A stretch of DNA of 64,000 nucleotides from Rhizobium sp. BK418 (GTDB lineage Bacteria; Pseudomonadota; Alphaproteobacteria; Rhizobiales; Rhizobiaceae), in NCBI RefSeq assembly GCF_004341105.1, contig NZ_SLZK01000006.1:248001-312000 (forward strand). The letters run 5' to 3'. Positions 58,545-64,000 of this stretch are shown here, one piece after another. How positions within the stretch are numbered: position 1 is the first letter of the stretch; each line of letters begins with the position of its first letter. A program made the position numbers and the translations under genes. The notes beneath the pieces are model-generated. The model was not told the origin of the DNA. It worked only from the letters and a program-made list of their open reading frames with translations, and did no database searches.

Positions 58545-59498
58545 TTAATCGAGATCGTCGCGGATACAGGCCTTGAACCGGCCGGGCGCGACCTCCCGCA
58601 ATTGAGGAACCGCACCAGCGCAGGCATCGAGCGCACTCGGACAGCGTGTGCGAAAGACACAGCCGCTGGGTGGATTGGCTGGACTCGGAATATCGCCTTT
58701 CAGGATCTGCCGGTCGCGCCGGGCATCCGGATCGGGTGACGGAATGGCGGAGAGCAGGGCGCGCGTATAGGGATGCTGCGGCCTCGCATAAAGGTCTGCG
58801 CTCGGTGCGATCTCCATGATGCGGCCGAGATAGAGCACGATGACCCGGTCGCAGATATATTCGACGACGGCGAGGTCATGCGAGATAAACAGCATGGTAA
58901 GGCCGAGCCGTTGCTGCAATTCGCGCAAAAGGTTGATTACCTGCGCCTGGATCGAAACGTCGAGGGCGGAAACGGGCTCATCGGCGACGATGAATTCGGG
59001 CGAGAGGGTCAGGGCGCGGGCGATACCAATGCGCTGGCGCTGTCCGCCCGAAAATTCATGGGCGTAGCGATTGATCGCATCGGCTGGCAACTCGACCTGG
59101 GTCAGGGCGGCTTGGGCTCGTTCAAGCCTGTCGCGTGCCGATCCGATCCCCTGAATCTTCAAACCCTCCGTGAGGATTTCGCCGATCGTCATACGCGGTG
59201 ACAGGCTCGCGAAGGGATCTTGAAAAATATACTGCATGCGCGGCCGTTGCCGCCTGAGCGCCGAGGCGGAAAGGGCGGTCAGTTCCCTCCCGTCGAAGCG
59301 GACGCTGCCCGATGAAGGTTCGACCAGCCGAAGGACGGTGCGTCCGATCGTGGTCTTTCCGCTACCGGATTCGCCGACAAGCCCGACGACTTCACCCTTG
59401 CCGATATCGAAGGAGATGCCTTGCAGGATATTCAGCCGCGCACCGCGGGCCGTATAGTGTTTCGAAAGGTCGCGGACGGAGAGCAGCGGTTCGCTCAT
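58545..59498 (-). CDS. Dipeptide/oligopeptide-type ABC transporter ATPase (DppF/OppF)
   Basis: A 317-residue ATPase. Walker A GLVGESGSGKTT is near 37-48, the signature HEFSGGQRQR near 150, and the C-terminal oligopeptide/dipeptide extension ends in the CVFRTRCPSALDAC cluster with three cysteines. It starts directly after the DppD-type stop. In rhizobia many Dpp-like systems import sugars or oligosaccharides; with two aldolase-family neighbours, that is more likely here than peptides. Confidence 0.92.
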   Translation of the reverse strand: MSEPLLSVRDLSKHYTARGARLNILQGISFDIGKGEVVGLVGESGSGKTTIGRTVLRLVEPSSGSVRFDGRELTALSASALRRQRPRMQYIFQDPFASLSPRMTIGEILTEGLKIQGIGSARDRLERAQAALTQVELPADAINRYAHEFSGGQRQRIGIARALTLSPEFIVADEPVSALDVSIQAQVINLLRELQQRLGLTMLFISHDLAVVEYICDRVIVLYLGRIMEIAPSADLYARPQHPYTRALLSAIPSPDPDARRDRQILKGDIPSPANPPSGCVFRTRCPSALDACAGAVPQLREVAPGRFKACIRDDLD

Positions 59499-60515
59499 CT
59501 AGATCTCCTGCCATCTGATGCAGCGGCTGCGATGCTGCGAATTGATCTCTTCAAGCGCGGGAACGGCGGCGCGACAGGCATCGATCGCAAATTTGCAGCG
59601 CGGGGAAAAAGCACAGCCGCTTGGCATATTCATCAGGCTCGGAACCATGCCGGGAATGGCCGCGAGCTTTTCTCCTGCCTGTTTCATCCGTGACGCGTCT
59701 CCAAGGCGCGGCATGGAAGCGAGCAGGCCCATCGTATAAGGATGCTTCGGATTGCGAAAAACCTCGCCGACCGGTCCTTCTTCGACGATCCTTCCCGCAT
59801 ACATGACCGCGACGCGATGGGCGATTTCGGCAACCACGCCGAGATTGTGGGTGACGAAGAGCATAGCCATGCCGCGCTCGCGCTGCAGCTTGAGAAGCAG
59901 ATCGAGGATCTGCGCCTGGATCGTTACGTCGAGCGCCGTCGTTGGCTCGTCGGCAATCAACAGCGCGGGATCGCAGGCCAGCGCCATGGCGATCGTCGCG
60001 CGTTGTCGCATGCCGCCAGAGAGCTCGTGCGGATATTGACCGGCGCGGCGTCTGGCGTCCGGTATGCCGACGCTTTCAAGCAGCGTGACGGCGGCATCCA
60101 TTGCGGCCTTGCGATTGGCACCGCGGTGAATGCGGATCGGTTCGGCAATCTGGTCGCCGATCGTGAAAACGGGATTGAGGCTCGACATCGGCTCCTGGAA
60201 TACCATGCCGATATCGTCGCCCCTGATCCTGCGCATGCTCTCCTCGTCAAGGGAAACAAGATCCTGGACCGTGCCGGACCGCGTCGTCAGACGGATGCTG
60301 CCGGCGGCGATTACACCGATATTGTGGCTCAGCAATCGCATAACCGACAGGCTCGTAACCGATTTTCCGGAGCCGGATTCGCCGACGAGCGCAAGCGTCT
60401 CGCCGGCGGCGACCGTCAGGTCGATATCGTTGACCGCCGTGATCTCGCTGCCGCGGACGCGGAAGACCGTTCGCAGTCCCTTGATGTCGAGTACGGGTTC
60501 GGCGGTCTGTTCCAT
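59499..60515 (-). CDS. Dipeptide/oligopeptide-type ABC transporter ATPase (DppD/OppD)
   Basis: 338 residues from the ATG at 60515 (AGAGGG just upstream); the longer frame to 60722 is shadow. Walker A ALVGESGSGKSVT is near 43-55, the signature LSGGMRQR near 160, and a C-terminal CAFSPRCKFAIDAC cluster is present. It partners the DppF-type ATPase to energise the permeases at 61461-63300. Eight bases separate its start from the stop of the aldolase-family gene. Confidence 0.92.
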   Translation of the reverse strand: MEQTAEPVLDIKGLRTVFRVRGSEITAVNDIDLTVAAGETLALVGESGSGKSVTSLSVMRLLSHNIGVIAAGSIRLTTRSGTVQDLVSLDEESMRRIRGDDIGMVFQEPMSSLNPVFTIGDQIAEPIRIHRGANRKAAMDAAVTLLESVGIPDARRRAGQYPHELSGGMRQRATIAMALACDPALLIADEPTTALDVTIQAQILDLLLKLQRERGMAMLFVTHNLGVVAEIAHRVAVMYAGRIVEEGPVGEVFRNPKHPYTMGLLASMPRLGDASRMKQAGEKLAAIPGMVPSLMNMPSGCAFSPRCKFAIDACRAAVPALEEINSQHRSRCIRWQEI

Positions 60516-60523
60516 CAGCCCTC

Positions 60524-61441
60524 TCAGTTCAGCAGGCCGGTTGCGCGCAGGATCTCGTCGATCCGTGCGGTTTCGGCATCGTTCAGAGCGGCGCGTGGTC
60601 GCGGCATGAGGGCAGAATCGATGATGCCAAGGCTGCGCATGGCCGCTTTGAACGCGCCAATACCGGATGCGCCACCACTCACACGGCCCTGCGCGACCCA
60701 AACGATTTCGAAGAGGCGGCAAAGCCGTTCCTGCTCTTTCTTCGCAGCGGCCCAGTCACCACGCTGGGCGGCATCCCAAAGGCGGACATATCCGTGCGGA
60801 TCGACGTTGGCGATACCGGGCACCACGCCATGCGCACCCATCAGAAGGGCATTATCGACGACGATCTCGGAACCGGTCATCAAGAAGACGTCCTTGTGTT
60901 CGGCAAGGTCGAGGAGTGCGTAGCGGAAGTTGCCGTCATCACCGCTGGAATCCTTGAGGCCGATGATTGTGCCTTCCTTGGCGAGCGTGACCACTGTCTG
61001 CCGCTGTAGCTTGACGTGCACGCAGACGGGAATGTCGTAGGCGACCAGGGGAACATCCACGGCGTCGCGAATATAGCGGAAATGATCGAGGATCTCGGAC
61101 TGGCTGGTTACCGTATAGAAGGGTGCGGTGACGACCACCGCATCGGCACCGGCGGCCTTTGCAACCTTCGAATGGGCGATGACACGATCTGTGGTCGGAT
61201 CGATGACGCCGACGATCAACGGCACGCGCCCGTTCACCACCTTGGCGGAATGCTCGATGATTTCCCGCCGCGTCTTTTCGTCATGGAAGATGACTTCGCT
61301 TGTCGAACCCAGCACGAAAACGCCATGGCAGCCGGCATCGATCAGGTGTTCCAGCACCCGTGTATAAGAGGGATAGTCGACGGTGAGATCCGGATTGAGT
61401 GGCGTGACGACGGGGGGAACAACACCCTTGAATTTGGTCAT
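60524..61441 (-). CDS. DHDPS/KDG-aldolase family protein
   Basis: A 305-residue class-I aldolase-type TIM barrel. The Schiff-base lysine is in IIGLKDSSGDDGNF near 163, the tyrosine in PLVAYDIPVCVH near 135, and the phosphate-type loop LGSTSEVIFHDEKTR is near 45. It lies inside the Dpp-type operon between permease and ATPase genes. The glycine-rich and substrate loops differ from its paralogue at 57584, so the two probably act on different keto acids. True dihydrodipicolinate synthase is unlikely in this setting. Confidence 0.88.
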   Translation of the reverse strand: MTKFKGVVPPVVTPLNPDLTVDYPSYTRVLEHLIDAGCHGVFVLGSTSEVIFHDEKTRREIIEHSAKVVNGRVPLIVGVIDPTTDRVIAHSKVAKAAGADAVVVTAPFYTVTSQSEILDHFRYIRDAVDVPLVAYDIPVCVHVKLQRQTVVTLAKEGTIIGLKDSSGDDGNFRYALLDLAEHKDVFLMTGSEIVVDNALLMGAHGVVPGIANVDPHGYVRLWDAAQRGDWAAAKKEQERLCRLFEIVWVAQGRVSGGASGIGAFKAAMRSLGIIDSALMPRPRAALNDAETARIDEILRATGLLN

Positions 61442-61460
61442 TTTCTCTTTCTTTCGATTA

Positions 61461-62339
61461 TCAGTTCAGTTCGGCACGGGGGTCGAAGGCATCTCGGAGG
61501 CCATCGCCAATGAAGTTGATTGCGAGTACGGCAAGGATCAGCGCAGCGCCGGGGAAGAGCCATTGCCACGGATATTGCTCGAGCACCGCCGTCGAGCGGG
61601 CTGCATTCAGCATGTTGCCCCAGCTTGCCGCCGGCGGTGCAATGCCGAGACCGAGGAAGGACAGGCCCGCTTCGAGCAGAATGGCATTGGCGATCTGCAG
61701 CGTGGCATAGACGACGAGGATATCGATGGAGTTCGGCAGGCCATGGCGGAAGAGCAGATGGCCGATGCCGGCGCCCATGCCGCGTGCGGCCATGACGAAA
61801 TCGCGCTCGCGCAATTCCAGCAGTCGGGAGCGGACCATGCGTGCGAGCAGCGGCCACGAGAGCAGCGAGATGACCAGCACTGTCGGCCAGATGCCGGTCC
61901 CTGCAATCGAAGCAAGCACAAGCAGAAAGATGACGGGCGGCAGGGTCATGACCAGATCGACGAAGCGCATGGAAGCCGCATCGGCCCAGCGTCCTGCCAG
62001 CGCGGAGATAGCCCCGAAGAGAAAGCCGATCACAGCAGAGAGTGCTGTTGATGCAACGGCAACCAGCAGTGAAATCCGGCCGCCTTCCAGCACCCGCGCA
62101 AACACATCACGGCCGACACCGTCGGTTCCAAACCAGTGCGTCACCGTCGGGCCGCTGTTCATCGCCAGAAGATCGATGTCGTTCGGCTGGAAAGTCCACC
62201 ACAGCGGATAGGAGAGGATCAGCAGCAGCAAGGGGACAGCGATGCAGACGCCGGCGACGGCGGCGTGATTGTGCAGAAAGCGTTCGAAGGCGCGGGCCAG
62301 TGGCCCCGGGCTGCGATGTTGAGGAGAGCGTGCCAACAT
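61461..62339 (-). CDS. Dipeptide/oligopeptide-type ABC permease (DppC)
   Basis: 292 residues from the ATG at 62339, which follows the DppB stop by one base; an ATG at 62375 would overlap DppB by 35 bases. The N-terminal helix is at 23-45 (AAVAGVCIAVPLLLLILS) and the binding-protein-dependent transport domain at 85-280, with the loop ERDFVMAARGMGAGIGHLL near 190. It pairs with DppB to form the channel. Confidence 0.9.
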   Translation of the reverse strand: MLARSPQHRSPGPLARAFERFLHNHAAVAGVCIAVPLLLLILSYPLWWTFQPNDIDLLAMNSGPTVTHWFGTDGVGRDVFARVLEGGRISLLVAVASTALSAVIGFLFGAISALAGRWADAASMRFVDLVMTLPPVIFLLVLASIAGTGIWPTVLVISLLSWPLLARMVRSRLLELRERDFVMAARGMGAGIGHLLFRHGLPNSIDILVVYATLQIANAILLEAGLSFLGLGIAPPAASWGNMLNAARSTAVLEQYPWQWLFPGAALILAVLAINFIGDGLRDAFDPRAELN

Positions 62340-62340
62340 G

Positions 62341-63300
62341 TCAGCCCACCTTGATGCGCGGATCGACGACCGCATAAGTGATGTCGGTCAGTAGATTGAC
62401 GACGATGACGCAAGCGCCGATGACGAGCGTTGCCCCCATGATGACCGGGTAGTCGCGGGTCTGCACGGCATCGACCAATAGAAGGCCCATTCCCGGCCAG
62501 TTGAAGACGCTTTCGATGAAGATGGCGCCGCCGATCGCAAGGCCGATGGTCGAGCCGACCAGCGTCACGATCGGGAGGAGCGCATTGCGCAATGCATGTT
62601 TGGTGATCACCCAGAACCTGGGGACACCCTTGGCACGAGCCGTGCGAACGTAATCCTGGTTCAGGACTTCGAGCAGCGAAGCGCGCATATAACGCATGAT
62701 CAACGCGCCTTGCGCAACGGACAGAAGTGCGGCGGGCAGGATCAGGTGGTGAAGGAGATCGCCCACTGAAAATTCCTCGCCCGGAGTCAGCATGCCTCCC
62801 GAAGGCATCCAGTGCAGGCGAACCGAGAAAACATAGAGGCCGATCAGAGCGCTAAGAAATGCCGGGCTCGAAATGCCGGCAAGCGCGACGACCGACAGGG
62901 ACAGATCGGCGATAGAATTACGGCGGACCGCGCTGATCACTCCAAAGGCGATGCCGGCAACGATAGCGAAGGCCAATGACGTGCCCATCAATAGCACAGT
63001 GGGACCAATGCGCGACAGAACCAGACCCAGAACAGGCTGGTCGACACGTTTGATCGAATAACCGAGGTTGCCCATCAACGCCTGCTGCAGCCAGCCAAGA
63101 TACTGGATGGGCAGTGGCTGATCGAGGCCGAGGCGTCTGCGCAGATCGGCGAGGTCGGCCGGCGACATTGGTATGTTCGGATCGATATAGGCATCGATCG
63201 GATCGCCTGGCGCCAGGCGCAGCATCAGGAAGATCAGCATGCTCAACGCAACGAGCATACCTATTCCTATCATCAGACGTCTGAGACTGTATCGGAGCAT
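62341..63300 (-). CDS. Dipeptide/oligopeptide-type ABC permease (DppB)
   Basis: 319 residues from the ATG at 63300. Helix one is at 8-30 (LMIGIGMLVALSMLIFLM), then the signature RLAPGDPIDAYIDPN, and the transport domain at 90-315 with the loop LNQDYVRTARAKGVPRFWV near 205. It is upstream of DppC in the same operon and downstream of the binding-protein gene that runs off the window. Confidence 0.9.
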   Translation of the reverse strand: MLRYSLRRLMIGIGMLVALSMLIFLMLRLAPGDPIDAYIDPNIPMSPADLADLRRRLGLDQPLPIQYLGWLQQALMGNLGYSIKRVDQPVLGLVLSRIGPTVLLMGTSLAFAIVAGIAFGVISAVRRNSIADLSLSVVALAGISSPAFLSALIGLYVFSVRLHWMPSGGMLTPGEEFSVGDLLHHLILPAALLSVAQGALIMRYMRASLLEVLNQDYVRTARAKGVPRFWVITKHALRNALLPIVTLVGSTIGLAIGGAIFIESVFNWPGMGLLLVDAVQTRDYPVIMGATLVIGACVIVVNLLTDITYAVVDPRIKVG

Positions 63301-63353
63301 AGTAAATCCGTCTGTCGGGGTGGCCGAAGCCACCCCTTAGCTTCGCGGAATGC

Positions 63354-64000
63354 CTATTCGGCGATCGACCATTTCTGCGGGTCGGCCTGGTAGGGGCCGC
63401 CGCCCGGCGCCGGCGTCCAGACGAAATCCTTCACCTTGGTGGAGACGACGCCATAGCGATTTGCGACCCAGAGCGTGGCCCAGGGGAGGTTGCTGTTCAT
63501 CACCTTGCAGACGTCCTGATAGGCGGCATTCCGCTTGGCGCTGTCCGGCTCTGCAATCGCAGTATCGAGCGCTTTGGTGAGTTCAGGCATGCGAACTCTC
63601 GCCACGTTCGGTCCAGCCGGCGGAATTTGCTTCTCATTAAGACCGACATTGATGCTTCCAGCATCCGGCCCGTTCTGCAGCCCGGCATAGACCATCTGGA
63701 ACTGGGCGATATCCGGCTTGGGGTTCAGCACGATGCTGTTATAGGTCGGGGTATCGACAGCCCGAGGGACAATATTGATGCCGACCTGGGCAAGCATGGC
63801 CTGGACTGCGGCAAGCACATTGGTCGCCAGCGGCGTGGTGTAATAGGTCAGAAGCGTGATCGGTTTGGCGCCGTTGATCTGATCCCAGCCCGCTTCGGTC
63901 AGCAATTGCTTGGCCTTCTCAGGATCGTAAGCATAGGTGTCGATACCCTGCGGTATCAGCTGTTCGGCAACGTAAGCGCAGTTGGCCGGCTTGGCTGCGC
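63354..64000 (-). CDS. Dipeptide-type ABC binding protein, C-terminal part (5' end outside window)
   Basis: The frame is open to the right edge, so only the last 215 or so residues of a family-5 solute-binding protein are visible. Typical features are TYAYDPEKAKQLLTEAGW, INIVPRAVDTPTYNSIVL and the final domain with SNLPWATLWVANRYGVVS. The signal peptide and first lobe lie outside. It heads the Dpp-type operon with permeases, ATPases and two aldolase-family genes. The first part of the protein would help show whether the ligand is a peptide or a sugar. Confidence 0.88.
   Translation of the reverse strand, partial: AAKPANCAYVAEQLIPQGIDTYAYDPEKAKQLLTEAGWDQINGAKPITLLTYYTTPLATNVLAAVQAMLAQVGINIVPRAVDTPTYNSIVLNPKPDIAQFQMVYAGLQNGPDAGSINVGLNEKQIPPAGPNVARVRMPELTKALDTAIAEPDSAKRNAAYQDVCKVMNSNLPWATLWVANRYGVVSTKVKDFVWTPAPGGGPYQADPQKWSIAE

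Overview
The window reads as about 64 kb of a high-GC alphaproteobacterial replicon, most likely from the Rhizobiaceae (Rhizobium, Ensifer or Agrobacterium type). Three things support this. The ehu/eut/doe ectoine-use cluster has the rhizobial form. Two sites match the EcfG/RpoE2 general-stress promoter (GGAAC-N16-CGTT). The density of ABC and TRAP uptake systems, each paired with a GntR, LacI, MocR or Lrp regulator, is typical of a rhizobial chromid or megaplasmid. I saw no rRNA, tRNA, CRISPR array, insertion sequence, prophage or replication/partition gene.

Layout. 1-2323: the 3' end of a shikimate/quinate-type dioxygenase-fold gene, then two tandem paralogous FCD-type GntR regulators. 2905-15421: ectoine/hydroxyectoine island, with enuR-eutB-eutC-doeA-doeB-ehuB-ehuC-ehuD-ehuA on the minus strand, then the minus-strand pair doeC-doeD and the divergent Lrp-type regulator doeX. 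15576-20509: a Phd/VapC-type toxin-antitoxin locus whose toxin carries an in-frame amber codon, an NfeD/slipin membrane-protease pair whose nfeD has a frameshift before its last domain, and several small envelope or hypothetical genes. 20728-28549: a carbohydrate ABC operon with an esterase, a sugar-phosphate-isomerase-like protein, a Gfo/Idh/MocA oxidoreductase and a GntR regulator, with the ATPase gene divergent. 28831-31190: small stress-type genes, a DUF2231 membrane protein, a cupin gene and a LysR remnant that overlaps the cupin 5' end. 31242-36726: a TakP-like TRAP transporter with a Cache-domain histidine kinase and a NarL-type response regulator. 36949-37638: a DUF3008 gene and a cysteine-rich four-helix copper-storage-like protein. 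37738-45401: a LacI-led operon with an FAD-dependent oxidoreductase, a complete sugar ABC transporter and a TIM-barrel protein, ending beside a fragment of another ABC ATPase. 46181-57434: an acid-sugar region with four enolase-superfamily enzymes, an RraA/HMG-aldolase-like protein, an ABC transporter and a GntR regulator. 57584-64000: a dipeptide-type ABC transporter with two DHDPS/KDG-aldolase-family proteins, running off the right edge.

How it fits together. Almost every block has the same logic: a periplasmic binding protein and permease import a compatible solute, sugar, sugar acid or keto acid, adjacent enzymes take it to central metabolism, and a local one-component or two-component regulator controls the block. 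The least explained block is 46-64 kb, where four dehydratase-type enzymes of at least three subtypes sit with three possible 2-keto-3-deoxy-acid aldolases and two transporters. This is my best candidate for an undescribed pathway. The most useful cis-element predictions are a NarL-like 7-2-7 operator before the TRAP operon, a 9-bp inverted repeat touching the doeX start codon, a direct repeat upstream of a TATAAT box before eutB, tandem LacI-type operators, and hairpins between binding-protein and permease genes in three separate ABC operons.
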